Shown: in pieces, positions 10,533 to 19,012 of the stretch | Position numbering within the stretch: position 1 is the stretch's first letter | Layout: each line of letters opens with the position of its first letter | DNA from: Mesorhizobium sp. B2-1-1 | GTDB lineage: Bacteria; Pseudomonadota; Alphaproteobacteria; Rhizobiales; Rhizobiaceae | NCBI RefSeq assembly: GCF_006442975.2 | Contig: NZ_CP083954.1 | Coordinates: 5,649,501 to 5,713,500, forward strand | Reading direction: 5' to 3' | Length of the DNA stretch: 64,000 nucleotides | Notes under the pieces: model-generated | The model's database searches: none | The model's input: the letters and a program-made list of their open reading frames with translations, nothing else | What the model was told of the DNA's origin: nothing | Program-made: the position numbers and the translations under genes

Positions 10533-10784
10533 AGTCCGTAATCTCCTGTCTCGTTGCCTTGCGTAGCGAAATTACGCGGATCGCATGGCTTCGCTCGACA
10601 TAGACCATCACATAAACGCCAGCCTCGATCAGACCGATGGCAACAAGACGATCCTCGCCAAAATCCTCGCTGTCATCGAGCCGGATAACGGCATTGGCGA
10701 AATCGAAGGACGGAGCGATCGCGAAATCCACGCCATGCTTGGCCCTGTTTGTCTTTGCCTTGTTTCATCCCACTCGAACAGCAT
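10516..10784 (-). pseudogene. brnT: BrnT-family toxin, apparent one-base frameshift near the 5' end
   Basis: The 71-codon frame ending at 10516 encodes the BrnT core (VDFAIAPSFDFANAV, YVERSHAIRVISLRKATRQE). The usual N-terminus is found in another frame: an ATG at 10784 reads MLFEWDET, and after a single missing base near 10758-10762 the second frame continues KAKTNRAKHGVDF. Adding one base joins both parts into about 89 aa, the normal BrnT length. So the toxin is probably inactivated, or there is a sequencing error in this A/T-run region. A shortened protein could start at GTG 10731, but it would lack the first strand. Confidence 0.75.
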
Positions 10785-10804
10785 CGCCGTCGGGGCGCTC
10801 CATA

Positions 10805-10862
10805 GGTTATTGTATACACAAAAATAGAGCCTAGTTCAACAATTTTTGTATATACGATAACC
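10805..10862. promoter_or_regulatory. Long imperfect inverted repeat upstream of brnTA
   Basis: Two 17-bp arms (10805-10821 and 10846-10862) are inverted copies with 15 of 17 bases matching, separated by 24 bp of AT-rich DNA. Each arm carries a TGTATAC-like core. It lies just upstream of the brnT start, where BrnA-type antitoxins autoregulate, so it is a candidate operator. The core also resembles sites of GntR-type repressors. Confidence 0.45.
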
Positions 10863-10891
10863 TTCCTCGACATCAAGCTGAACCGCCGACA

Positions 10892-12043
10892 TCAAGCGCG
10901 GGAGGGCGTCTCTTCGAGCTCGGCCGCCTGGGTGCCGATGGTCATGGCGTTGCCGCGCCAGTCGACGGCCCCGCCCAGCCAACCGCGCATCCAGATCGCG
11001 GGCAAAATCAGGTCGCGTGCGATCATCGCGGTGACGATGCGCGGCGACAGATACCAGCCCTTTGCCGAGGCGAGCATGCATTCCGGCAGGTAGGCGAGCG
11101 CCAGCACGCAAAGCGCTGTCATGGGCAGGCTGACGCCGGCGCTGGCCGCGGCGATCAATGCCAGCACGAGCGGAGCCGCCACGCCGGTCAGGATCTCGGG
11201 TGCGAAGAACAGCGGAAAGGTGACGCGGCGCAGGCGCGCCCAGCGGGCCTGGCGCGACCAGATCTCGCCCGGCATGCGCTGCCCGAGCGGCTGCTCGAAG
11301 GGCGAAGCGACGAGATTGACGCGCAGGCCGAGCCTGTTGACCAGTTTGGTCGACGCGGCATCCTCCGCGATCTCGGCGGCGAGCGCACGGATGCCGCCAT
11401 TGGCGTCGAGCATCTGCTTGTTCCACAACATGCTCTTGCCCTGGGCAAAGCCGAGGCCAAGCGCCTCGCCGGCATATTGCCAGCGCGCCTGCAGCGTGTT
11501 GAGGAAAGCGCATTCGACTTCTGCCCAGAAGCCGTCGGGCCGCGAACCGATCGGCGTCGAGCAAACCAGGCCGGTGTCCCGCCGCCATGCCGCCATCAGG
11601 TGCTGGACGTAGTCTTTCGGCATCAGCACGTTGGAATCGGCGAGAATGACCCAGTCGTGGCGCGCTGCCTCCCAGCCCTTGACGCAGTTGTTCAGTTTCG
11701 GGTTGGCGCTGACGCGGTCGTCGCCGGTGAGCAGGCGGGCCGGCACGGCTGGAAAGCGGGCAATCGCGGCGCGGATCGGCTTGACCGCGGGGTCGTCGGC
11801 ATGGGCGACACAGAAGATCAGTTCGTAGCGCGGCCAGTCGAGCGAGAAAGCGCGCTCAAGCGTCTCATGGGTAAACGGCTCGACGCCGCGCGCCGGGATG
11901 ACGATCGAGACAGACAGCGGCTTGCCGGCCGGCGGCGCGATGGCGGCGCGCCGTTTCAGGCGCGAGCAGGCGAGCAGTATGCTGGCGAGATTTGAGGCGA
12001 TGAGAGCGATCGAAAGCGAGCCGGTTATGAGAGCGAGTTCCAT
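10892..12043 (-). CDS. GT21-type lipid glycosyltransferase (ceramide glucosyltransferase-like, Pgt candidate)
   Basis: Membrane glycosyltransferase of 383 aa. An N-terminal membrane anchor (residues 3-26) is followed by a GT-A domain with the GT21 signature: AHADDPA (about 80-86), ADSN (135-138), EIAEDA (224-229) and RQARW (264-268). Two or three hydrophobic helices follow at the C-terminus. GT21 enzymes transfer sugars from UDP-sugar to ceramide or diacylglycerol; related enzymes of Mesorhizobium and Agrobacterium make glycolipids that replace phospholipids under phosphate starvation. I chose ATG 12043. A Pho-box-like sequence about 100 bp upstream supports that role. Donor and acceptor cannot be read from sequence. 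Confidence 0.82.
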   Translation of the reverse strand: MELALITGSLSIALIASNLASILLACSRLKRRAAIAPPAGKPLSVSIVIPARGVEPFTHETLERAFSLDWPRYELIFCVAHADDPAVKPIRAAIARFPAVPARLLTGDDRVSANPKLNNCVKGWEAARHDWVILADSNVLMPKDYVQHLMAAWRRDTGLVCSTPIGSRPDGFWAEVECAFLNTLQARWQYAGEALGLGFAQGKSMLWNKQMLDANGGIRALAAEIAEDAASTKLVNRLGLRVNLVASPFEQPLGQRMPGEIWSRQARWARLRRVTFPLFFAPEILTGVAAPLVLALIAAASAGVSLPMTALCVLALAYLPECMLASAKGWYLSPRIVTAMIARDLILPAIWMRGWLGGAVDWRGNAMTIGTQAAELEETPSRA

Positions 12044-12144
12044 CGATATCCGATCACTCCAGAAAACCCGGCCCGCTTGGCGGCCGTTTTCGACAGTTCG
12101 ACAGAGCGCCCGAGTCGCCCGGCATTGCTGGTGCACACCATCAT

Positions 12145-12167
12145 TGTCATGTGTCACTCAAATGACA
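12145..12167 (-). promoter_or_regulatory. Pho-box-like sequence upstream of the GT21 gene
   Basis: On the minus strand the stretch reads TGTCAT, 5 nt, then TGACAC, then ATGACA. It matches the PhoB pattern (TGTCAT repeats of 11-bp period) at about 10 of 14 positions and is also a TGTCAT/ATGACA dyad with an 11-nt spacer. It lies about 102 bp upstream of the glycosyltransferase ATG and 108 bp upstream of apaG. A PhoB site would fit a phosphate-starvation lipid enzyme. Confidence 0.4.
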
Positions 12168-12274
12168 TTGTTTGTCGGCACCTGCCCTTCAGGGACAGCA
12201 ACTCGGACGCGCACGGTTGATCGAACCGCAAAGAGCGCCGAATGTTCCACACCGGATTTGTTTTGGAGCCGCTC

Positions 12275-12667
12275 ATGTACCGCGCCGTCACGCGCAACAT
12301 CGAAGTGCAGGTCAGGCCGTTCTATCTCGAGGACCGCTCGGATCCTTCGGAAAACCGCTATGTCTGGGGCTACCAGATAACGATCGACAACCAGTCCGAC
12401 GAATTCGTGCAGCTGTTGTCGCGCTATTGGCACATAACCGACGGCGCCGGCCGGGTCGAGGAAGTGCGAGGTGCCGGCGTGGTCGGCGATCAGCCCGAAC
12501 TCAATCCCGGCGACAGCTATCAATACACGTCGGGCTGTCCGCTCTCGACCCCGTCGGGGATCATGGTCGGTCACTACACCATGCGCAACGAGCGGGGCGA
12601 GACATTCGACATCGCCATCCCCGCCTTCTCACTCGACCTGCCGGGGACAAGGCGGACGGTGAATTAG
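12275..12667 (+). CDS. apaG: ApaG-domain protein
   Basis: Protein of 130 aa, the normal ApaG length. It has the fibronectin-III-like ApaG fold with conserved [21 protein letters not shown], the G-x-G-x-x-G-x-x-P segment [14 protein letters not shown] and [21 protein letters not shown]. ApaG has been tied to Co2+/Mg2+ homeostasis and binds pyrophosphate-type ligands; its biochemical role is still not settled. The ATG at 12275 has TTGGAG 7 nt upstream. It stands alone, divergent from the glycosyltransferase and convergent with hslO. Confidence 0.92.
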   Translation: MYRAVTRNIEVQVRPFYLEDRSDPSENRYVWGYQITIDNQSDEFVQLLSRYWHITDGAGRVEEVRGAGVVGDQPELNPGDSYQYTSGCPLSTPSGIMVGHYTMRNERGETFDIAIPAFSLDLPGTRRTVN

Positions 12668-12732
12668 ACGAGGCGAAATCGGCGACAGCGGGTTTCTCCC
12701 CGTCACTATACGGCGAGAAATGTCCGGCAGGA

Positions 12733-12794
12733 ATGAGGGGCAGCGCCGCCCCTCATCCGCTCTTGGGCCCCTTCTCCCCGTAGAACGGGGAGAA
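12733..12794. repeat. Double-palindrome rhizobial intergenic repeat
   Basis: Two 9-bp perfect stems lie in tandem: 12733-12741 with 12748-12756, and 12772-12780 with 12786-12794 (loop TAGAA). The CTTCTCCCCG-TAGAA-CGGGGAGAA unit is of the kind found many times between genes in Mesorhizobium chromosomes (from memory). It lies between convergent apaG and hslO and probably marks their 3' ends. Confidence 0.65.
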
Positions 12795-12803
12795 ACAAGA
12801 ACC

Positions 12804-13811
12804 CTACTGAGTCGTAAATTCCGCCGGGTCGAAGTCATATTGCGTCGAACAGAACTCGCAAGCGACGTGGATGCCGCCGTCCTCGGTGCTGTCCTTGATC
12901 TCCTGCGCGGAGAAGCCCTCGAGGATGCCGCGGATCTTGTCGCGGGAGCATGAGCACTGATCGGCGACGGGAACGCCGCCGAAGACGCGCACGCCATGCT
13001 CGTGGAACAGACGATAGAGCAGCCGCTCTGCGCCGATGGTCGGATCGATCAGTTCGGTCGGCTCGATGGTGCCGAGCAGCGCCAGCAATTCCTGCCAGGA
13101 ATTGTCTGTGGGATCGTGGATCTCCTCGCGCGGATCGCCATCCCCGCCGGGCAGGTCAGGAACGCGCATGCGCTCGGAGGCCTGCGGCAGGAACTGCGCC
13201 AGGATGCCGCCCGCCCGCCACTGCTCGCGCGCGCCGCCGGGGCCGGGCGTCAAAAGCTTGGCGACGGAAAGCCGGAGATCGGTCGGGATCTGCTCCGACT
13301 GGCGGAAATAGGTGCGCGCGGCCTCTTCCAGGGTCTCGCCGTCGAGCTGGACGATGCCCTGGTAGCGCTGCGTGTGAGCACCTTGGTCGATGGTCAGCGC
13401 CAGCACACCGTTGCCGAGCAGCGTTTGCTGCGAGGTCTCGCCGGCCGCAATCAGCGCCTCCAGCCGGTCGACATCGAAGCGCGCATAGGCACGCAGCGCC
13501 GAGGGCGTGGAAAAATCCGCGACCAGCATGTCGACAGGCCCGTCGGTGCGGGTCTGCAGGATGAACTTGCCCTCGAACTTGAGCGAGGTGCCTAGCAGCA
13601 CCGTCAGCACACAGGCTTCCGCCAGCAACCGGGCGACCGGCTCGGGATAATCATGGCGGCCAAGGATCGCATCGAGCATCGGCCCGAGCTGAACGGTGCG
13701 GCCGCGCACATCGAGCGGGCCGACCTCGAAGGGCACGACGTGATCATCGCCGGCGTAACCGAATTCGCCGAGTTTGGGGTGATGTTCAGCCACTTGATGG
13801 GTTTCCAGCAT
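12804..13811 (-). CDS. hslO: Redox-regulated chaperone Hsp33
   Basis: Holdase chaperone of about 335 aa switched on by oxidative unfolding. The C-terminal zinc site is complete: CSC in DQCSCSRDKI and CEFC in VACEFCSTQY. The N-terminal substrate domain (GDDHVVPFEVGPLDVRGR) is also present. Start is ATG 13811 with GGAG 7 nt upstream; an in-frame ATG 24 nt earlier (13835) with AGGG is possible. It lies downstream of argD-argF in the same direction with a gap of about 150 bp, so it may be co-transcribed. Confidence 0.92.
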   Translation of the reverse strand: MLETHQVAEHHPKLGEFGYAGDDHVVPFEVGPLDVRGRTVQLGPMLDAILGRHDYPEPVARLLAEACVLTVLLGTSLKFEGKFILQTRTDGPVDMLVADFSTPSALRAYARFDVDRLEALIAAGETSQQTLLGNGVLALTIDQGAHTQRYQGIVQLDGETLEEAARTYFRQSEQIPTDLRLSVAKLLTPGPGGAREQWRAGGILAQFLPQASERMRVPDLPGGDGDPREEIHDPTDNSWQELLALLGTIEPTELIDPTIGAERLLYRLFHEHGVRVFGGVPVADQCSCSRDKIRGILEGFSAQEIKDSTEDGGIHVACEFCSTQYDFDPAEFTTQ

Positions 13812-13958
13812 GACAAAGCTCCAGGGCGCGGCCATGCCGCCCTTTGGGGAGCATGCGTCTAAACGCGCTTGATTTGCGTGATGCCGCGCAGATAGGCATC
13901 GCGCCTCCGGAGATCAAGTTCCCCGGCACGTCAAGCGCCAAGACACTTCAAGTCCACT

Positions 13959-14870
13959 TCAGGCCCCAAGACACCAGGCAAGCACGGCCTTCTGGGCGTG
14001 GAGCCGGTTCTCGGCCTCGTCGAAGACCACCGAATGCGGACCGTCGATGACCTCGTCCGTCACTTCCTCGCCGCGATGCGCCGGCAGGCAGTGCATGAAC
14101 AGCGCGTCGGGCTTTGCCTTGGCCATCAGCTTGGCGTTGACCTGGTAGGGCGAAAACACGTTGTGGCCGCGGGCGCGGTGCTCCTGGCCCATCGACACCC
14201 AGCAGTCGGTGACGACGCAGTCGGCCTGGTCGACGGCTTCCTCTGGCGAGCGGGTAAAGGAGAGCTTGCCGCCATGTGCGGTTGACCAGTCGACATGCTT
14301 CTGCGCCGGCTCGCTGCCTTCGGGCACCGCCACGTTGAGGCTGAAGCGGAACCGCGCCGAGGCTTCCAGCAGCGAATGCAGCACGTTGTTGCCGTCGCCA
14401 GTCCAGGCGATGGTCTTGCCGGCGACCGGACCGCGATGCTCCTCGAAGGTCATGATGTCGGCCATCAGCTGGCAAGGATGGGTATCGTCGGTGAGCCCGT
14501 TGATCACCGGGATGGTCGCATTCTCGGTCAGCTCCAGCAGCCGCTCATGCGAGGTGGTGCGGATCATGATGGCGTCGACATAGCGCGACAGAACCTTGGC
14601 TGTGTCGGCGATGGTCTCGGAGCGGCCGAGCTGCATCTCGGTGCCGGTCAGCATGATGGTCTCGCCGCCAAGCTGACGCATGCCGACATCGAAGGAGACG
14701 CGCGTGCGCGTCGACGGCTTGTCGAAGATCATCGCCAGCACCTTGCCTTCGAGAGGTTTCGAGCGCTCGCCCGCCTTGAGGCGCGCCTTGCGCTCCACTG
14801 CGTCGGTCAGCATGGAGCGCAGGTCGCCTTCGGAAACGGCGGAGAGGTCGGTGAAATGACGAAGTGACAT
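13959..14870 (-). CDS. argF: Ornithine carbamoyltransferase
   Basis: Enzyme of 303 aa that makes citrulline from ornithine and carbamoyl phosphate in arginine synthesis. The carbamoyl-phosphate motif [11 protein letters not shown] is near residue 53, the DDTHPCQ block near residue 128 and the ornithine loop [10 protein letters not shown] near residue 262. Length is normal. It begins 15 bp after the argD stop, so the two form an operon. Confidence 0.95.
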   Translation of the reverse strand: MSLRHFTDLSAVSEGDLRSMLTDAVERKARLKAGERSKPLEGKVLAMIFDKPSTRTRVSFDVGMRQLGGETIMLTGTEMQLGRSETIADTAKVLSRYVDAIMIRTTSHERLLELTENATIPVINGLTDDTHPCQLMADIMTFEEHRGPVAGKTIAWTGDGNNVLHSLLEASARFRFSLNVAVPEGSEPAQKHVDWSTAHGGKLSFTRSPEEAVDQADCVVTDCWVSMGQEHRARGHNVFSPYQVNAKLMAKAKPDALFMHCLPAHRGEEVTDEVIDGPHSVVFDEAENRLHAQKAVLAWCLGA

Positions 14871-14885
14871 CAGGAGCTTTCGAAT

Positions 14886-16085
14886 TTACTTCGCGGCTTC
14901 AGCGGCGATGGCCTCGGACAGGGCCTTGGCGCCGGCGCGAATGCGCTCGAGCGCTTCATGGATCTCGCTGTCCGTGACGGTGAGCGGCGGCAGCAGGCGA
15001 ATGACGTTGTCGCCGGCCGGAACCGCGAGCAGATGCTGGTCGCGCAGCGCCATGTTCACCTTGCCGTTGGGCATGGCGCATTTGAGGCCCAGCATCAGCC
15101 CCGTGCCCCTGATATCCTCGATGACCTCGGGGAATTCGTCGGCCACCCCTGCCAGCCCTTGCTTCAACAACAGCGCCTTGCGCTGCACATCCGCCAGGAA
15201 GCCCTCCTCCAGCACCACGTCGAGCACGGCATTGCCGACCGCCATGGCCAGCGGGTTGCCGCCGAACGTAGTGCCGTGGACGCCCGCGGTCATGCCGACA
15301 GCCGCCTCGTCGGTGGCAAGGCAGGCGCCCATCGGGAAGCCACCGCCAATGCCTTTGGCGATGGCCATGATGTCTGGAGCGACCCCCGACCATTCATGCG
15401 CGAACAGCTTGCCGGTGCGGCCGATGCCGCACTGGACCTCATCGTAGATCAACAGCAGGCCGTGCTGGTCGCAGAGCTGCCGCAGCCGCTTCAGCGATTG
15501 TGTCGGCACCGGGCGGATACCGCCCTCGCCCTGCACCGGTTCGATCAGGATCGCCGCGGTCTCCGGCGTGATCGCCTTTTCGGCGGCGTCGATATCGTCG
15601 AAGCCAACCTGGTCGAAGCCCTCGACCTTGGGGCCGAAGCCTTCGAGATATTTGTACTGGCCGCCGGCCGCGATGGTCGCCAGCGTGCGGCCATGGAAGG
15701 CGCCTTCGAAAGTGATGACGCGGAAGCGCTCGGGATGCCCCTTGACGAAATGGTAGCGCCGCGCCGTCTTTATCGCGCATTCCAGCGCCTCGGCGCCAGA
15801 ATTGGTGAAGAACACCTTGTCTGCGAAGGTGGCGTCGGCCAGCCGCTCGCCGAGCCGGCTCTGCCCCGGGATCTCGTAGAGATTGGAGACGTGCCAGAGT
15901 TTGGCAGCCTGCTCGGTGAGCGCCGCGACCAGATGCGGATGGCCGTGGCCCAGCGAATTGACGGCTATGCCGCCGGCAAAGTCGAGATATCGCTCGCCCT
16001 TGTCGGTAACCAGCCAAGTGCCTTCCCCGTGATCGAAGGCCAGGGGTGCGCGAGCAAAGGTCTCGAAAAGCGCCGAACCGCTCAT
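14886..16085 (-). CDS. argD: Acetylornithine aminotransferase
   Basis: Class III PLP aminotransferase of 399 aa that makes N-acetylornithine in the arginine pathway, possibly also acting on succinyl-diaminopimelate. Motifs are [29 protein letters not shown], the [12 protein letters not shown] segment and the PLP lysine in [16 protein letters not shown] chose ATG 16085 with GGAG 9 nt upstream. The frame open to 16292 runs through a terminator-like hairpin and is not needed. It is first of argD-argF(-hslO). Confidence 0.94.
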   Translation of the reverse strand: MSGSALFETFARAPLAFDHGEGTWLVTDKGERYLDFAGGIAVNSLGHGHPHLVAALTEQAAKLWHVSNLYEIPGQSRLGERLADATFADKVFFTNSGAEALECAIKTARRYHFVKGHPERFRVITFEGAFHGRTLATIAAGGQYKYLEGFGPKVEGFDQVGFDDIDAAEKAITPETAAILIEPVQGEGGIRPVPTQSLKRLRQLCDQHGLLLIYDEVQCGIGRTGKLFAHEWSGVAPDIMAIAKGIGGGFPMGACLATDEAAVGMTAGVHGTTFGGNPLAMAVGNAVLDVVLEEGFLADVQRKALLLKQGLAGVADEFPEVIEDIRGTGLMLGLKCAMPNGKVNMALRDQHLLAVPAGDNVIRLLPPLTVTDSEIHEALERIRAGAKALSEAIAAEAAK

Positions 16086-16110
16086 TATATGCGTCTCCGG
16101 AACCGGAAAA

Positions 16111-16164
16111 TCAAAAAAGCCGCCAAAGCGGCGGCCTTTGCGGCTTATCGGGTTTTTCAGCCAT
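16111..16164 (-). other. Possible 17-codon leader ORF before argD
   Basis: Starting at ATG 16164 the minus strand reads [17 protein letters not shown] and stops inside the T run of the terminator hairpin that precedes argD. This overlap is the layout of attenuation leaders, and two codons are Arg. Against it, only 2 of 17 codons are Arg and there is no clear ribosome site. It may be chance. Confidence 0.3.
16113..16135 (-). terminator. Terminator in the argD leader
   Basis: On the minus strand a 6-bp all-GC stem (16130-16135 with 16119-16124, loop of 5) is followed by six Ts (16118-16113). It ends 28 bp before the argD ATG. No gene lies upstream on this strand before gcrA's promoter, so it is either a leader attenuator or the end of a small RNA. 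Confidence 0.7.
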
Positions 16165-16440
16165 GAAGTCAACGAAAACGTCGCGTAGTGGCGCGCGGCA
16201 AGCCTCCCGACGGGACGCCGGCTCATAAGTGAGCTGGCAAGTTGGGGAAAACCGAAAAAACCGATTCGTGTTGCACTTCGGACTCTTGTCACCGAGTCAG
16301 CGCATAAGGTAGTTGTAGTCGGGAAATAACTAGATTTCGTGCGGCGGACCTAATCACCAGATATATGTGGTGTCTGCCCCAGCAGTGGTGCTGGGCCGGG
16401 AATGGATTCCGATTGCCGTACGCTTAGCAGGAGCGCGGTC
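16136..16440. other. Divergent argD-gcrA control region
   Basis: About 300 bp without a convincing gene. It holds four GANTC sites (listed separately), and a 9-bp hairpin at 16218-16239 (one G-U pair, loop TAAG) on the gcrA-sense strand. The gcrA ribosome site AGGAG lies at its right end. No other structure was seen. Confidence 0.5.
16263..16409. promoter_or_regulatory. Cluster of four GANTC (CcrM) sites upstream of gcrA
   Basis: GATTC 16263-16267, GACTC 16281-16285, GAGTC 16294-16298 and GATTC 16405-16409. CcrM methylates GANTC, and GcrA acts at promoters carrying methylated GANTC sites. The position just before gcrA suggests methylation-dependent, possibly autoregulatory, timing. Confidence 0.5.
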
Positions 16441-16959
16441 ATGAATTGGACTGACGAGCGGGTCGAACTCTTGAGAAAACTGTGGTCGGAAGGTCTGAGC
16501 GCAAGCCAGATTGCTGCCCAGCTTGGAGGGGTCAGCCGCAATGCCGTCATCGGCAAGGTGCACCGGCTGAAATTGTCGGGCCGCGGGCGCGCCACGGCAG
16601 CGCCGGCACGCCAGAAGAAGACGGCGCAAGGGTCGGGCGCGCAGAAATCGGTGTCGCGCCCCGCGAGTGCGACCCGCCACGTCACGACATCGATCGGAGC
16701 AACGGCGCTGCAAGCGCAGTTCGATGCCGAGCCGGTGGCCCGCCACTATATCCGGCCGGTCGAGAATGTGGTGGTGCCGATCTCGCGGCATCTCCAGCTC
16801 ACCGAACTCACCGAGCGCACCTGCAAATGGCCGAACGGCGATCCGCTGTCGGAGGACTTCAATTTCTGCGGCAACGAAGCCGCCGAAACCGGACCCTATT
16901 GTAAATACCATGCCCGCGTGGCGTTCCAGCCGGCAGCGGAGCGGCGGCGGAATAGATAA
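16441..16959 (+). CDS. gcrA: Cell-cycle transcription factor GcrA
   Basis: Protein of 172 aa. The N-terminus is the GcrA DNA-binding helix-turn-helix (WTDERVELLRKLWSEG, then SASQIAAQLG and SRNAVIGKVHRL). A basic linker of about 75 residues follows. The C-terminus has the sigma70-binding segment with cysteines and histidine (TCKWPNGDPL, FCGNEA, PYCKYHARVAF). GcrA works with sigma70 and CcrM methylation to time S-phase genes in Alphaproteobacteria. ATG 16441 has AGGAG 8 nt upstream; the upstream frame to 16402 was rejected. Confidence 0.94.
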   Translation: MNWTDERVELLRKLWSEGLSASQIAAQLGGVSRNAVIGKVHRLKLSGRGRATAAPARQKKTAQGSGAQKSVSRPASATRHVTTSIGATALQAQFDAEPVARHYIRPVENVVVPISRHLQLTELTERTCKWPNGDPLSEDFNFCGNEAAETGPYCKYHARVAFQPAAERRRNR

Positions 16960-16969
16960 GGGACTAAGG

Positions 16970-17069
<100 letters not shown>

Positions 17070-17070
17070 C

Positions 17071-18078
17071 TCACAGCCATCCATTCTTGCGAAACCGCCA
17101 GTAGAGGAAGCTGCAGATCAGCGCGATCGCCAGCAGCACCATCGGGTAGCCGTATTCCATCTTCAGTTCCGGCATGTCGCTGAAATTCATGCCGTATATG
17201 CCCGCGAAGGCTGTCGGCACGGCCAGGATTGCCGCCCATGAGGCGAGCTTTTTGGAGATCGCCGTTTCCTGGCTCTGGCCCACCAGCAGGCTCGCCTCGA
17301 AAGCAAAGGCCAGCACTTCGCGCAAGCTGTCGATCTTTTCCTGGACGGTGCGGATATGGTCGGTCACGTCGCGAAACAGCGGGTGCATGGCTGAATGGAT
17401 CTGCGGCAGGTCGGCGCTGGTCAGCCGGCGGCAGACCTCCACCAGCGGCAGTGCGGCATTGCGCAGCCGCAACAGATCGCGACGCAGCATATAAAGGCGT
17501 TCGATATCGGGGCCGGTCATCGGCTTCAGCAGGACCCGGTCCTCGATCGCCTCGACCTCATCCTCGATCTGCTCGAGCACCGGCATGTAGTTGTCGACGA
17601 TGAAATCGAGAATGGCATAGAGGACGAAATCCTCGCCCTTGGCCAGTGAATGCGGGCAGCTTTCCCAGTGCTGGCGCACCACAGCATAGGATGTCGAAGG
17701 GCCGTGCCTGACGCTGACGATGTAGCCGCTGCCCACGAACAGATGCGTCTCGCCGAAGGTGACGCGGCCCTCGATCAGCTGCGCGGTGCGGGCGACGATG
17801 AACAGCGCATCACCATATTGCTCGATCTTCGGCCGCTGGTGCGGATGCTCGGCATCCTCGATTGCGAGCTCATGCAGATGAAATTGCGCCTGCACGCGCA
17901 GCAGAAGCTCGCGGTCGGGTTCAAGCAGCCCGATCCACACGACGTGTCCCGCTTTCCTGGCCCATGTGCCGGCTTCCTCGATCGGGATGTCGGCGATGCG
18001 GCGCCCGGCTGTGTAGACGCTGGAGGCGATGACGGCCGATGTCGGCGGCGCGGGCTTGAAGTCCCGGACATATTCCAT
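17071..18078 (-). CDS. corA: CorA-family magnesium/cobalt channel
   Basis: Divalent-cation channel of 335 aa. It has a large soluble N-terminal domain, a long stalk helix (KIDSLREVLAFAFEASLLVGQ region) and two C-terminal membrane helices with the pore signature YGMN (IYGMNFSDMPEL) between them. It ends in a short basic tail (WRFRKNGWL). I chose ATG 18078 because GGGAGG lies 7 nt upstream. It is convergent with gcrA and downstream of phoU in the same direction, with a gap of about 100 bp. Confidence 0.92.
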   Translation of the reverse strand: MEYVRDFKPAPPTSAVIASSVYTAGRRIADIPIEEAGTWARKAGHVVWIGLLEPDRELLLRVQAQFHLHELAIEDAEHPHQRPKIEQYGDALFIVARTAQLIEGRVTFGETHLFVGSGYIVSVRHGPSTSYAVVRQHWESCPHSLAKGEDFVLYAILDFIVDNYMPVLEQIEDEVEAIEDRVLLKPMTGPDIERLYMLRRDLLRLRNAALPLVEVCRRLTSADLPQIHSAMHPLFRDVTDHIRTVQEKIDSLREVLAFAFEASLLVGQSQETAISKKLASWAAILAVPTAFAGIYGMNFSDMPELKMEYGYPMVLLAIALICSFLYWRFRKNGWL

Positions 18079-18174
18079 CGCAGCCTCCCGAAGCACTGCC
18101 TTTGCGGGGAACCAGCAGGCTTGCCTCAGGGATAGTCTAGCGCAATACGACCAAGCGTTCGAGAGAAAGTGCGT

Positions 18175-18900
18175 TCACTTGATCGGCTGCGTTGCGGAAA
18201 GGCCGATCTTGTCCGTCTTGTCGCCCTTCGGCCGGTCGGCAGGCATCTGGTCGCCGGTGACGATATAGTAGATCGTCTCGGCAATGTTGGTGGCATGGTC
18301 ACCGATGCGTTCGATGTTCTTGGCGCAGAACAGCAGATGCGTGCAGGGCGTGATGTTGCGCGGATCTTCCATCATGTAGGTCAGCAATTCGCGAAACAGC
18401 GACGTGTACATGGCGTCGATCTGGTCGTCGCGGTCACGTACGAAGCCGATCCTTTCGACCGAGCGCGAGGCGTAGACGTCGAGCACTTCCTTGAGTTGGG
18501 TCAACGCCAGGTCGGCCAGGGCTTCGAGGCCGCGGAACAGGCTGGTCGGCTGGCGCCCGTCGGCAACCGCCACCACACGCTTGGCGACATTCTTGCCGAG
18601 ATCGCCGACCCGCTCGAGATCGGCCGAGATGCGGATCGCGCCGACGATCTCGCGCAAGTCCGTCGCCATCGGCTGGCGCCGGGCGATGATGATGATTGCC
18701 CTGTCGTCGATTTCGCGCTGGCCTTCGTCGAGGACGGCGTCGTCGCGGATCACCTTCTGGGCAAGGCCGGGATCGGCATTGACCAAGGCGGAGATCGCCT
18801 GTTCGACCATGCGTTCGGCATGTCCGCCCATGGCGGCGATGCGCTTCGACAGATCTTTCAGCTCCTCGTCATAGGCGCTGACTATGTGCACGGACTGCAT
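18175..18900 (-). CDS. phoU: Phosphate signalling protein PhoU
   Basis: PhoU of 241 aa, two repeats of a three-helix PhoU domain, each with a metal-binding E/D-x-x-x-D motif (DDAVLDEGQREIDDRAI, RDRDDQIDAMYTSL). PhoU links the Pst transporter to the PhoR kinase and limits phosphate uptake and the Pho response. ATG 18900 has GGAAGG about 10 nt upstream. It follows phoR by about 112 bp. The pst genes that normally accompany phoU are absent here. A half Pho box (CTGTCAT on the minus strand, 18972-18978) lies about 70 bp upstream. Confidence 0.93.
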   Translation of the reverse strand: MQSVHIVSAYDEELKDLSKRIAAMGGHAERMVEQAISALVNADPGLAQKVIRDDAVLDEGQREIDDRAIIIIARRQPMATDLREIVGAIRISADLERVGDLGKNVAKRVVAVADGRQPTSLFRGLEALADLALTQLKEVLDVYASRSVERIGFVRDRDDQIDAMYTSLFRELLTYMMEDPRNITPCTHLLFCAKNIERIGDHATNIAETIYYIVTGDQMPADRPKGDKTDKIGLSATQPIK

Positions 18901-19012
18901 GACCGGATGCCTTCCCACGGATGATCTGATTTTGAGTCGTTTCCTCGAATCCCCGCTGATACGCTAACCGGATGACAGAAAAAAGAAATGGCACCTTGGA
19001 AACTAGGGCGGC

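Noticed and set aside
10191..10566. Plus-strand frames of 114-116 codons opposite brnA
   Set aside because: They are antisense to the BrnA gene, which carries a recognisable C-terminal domain.
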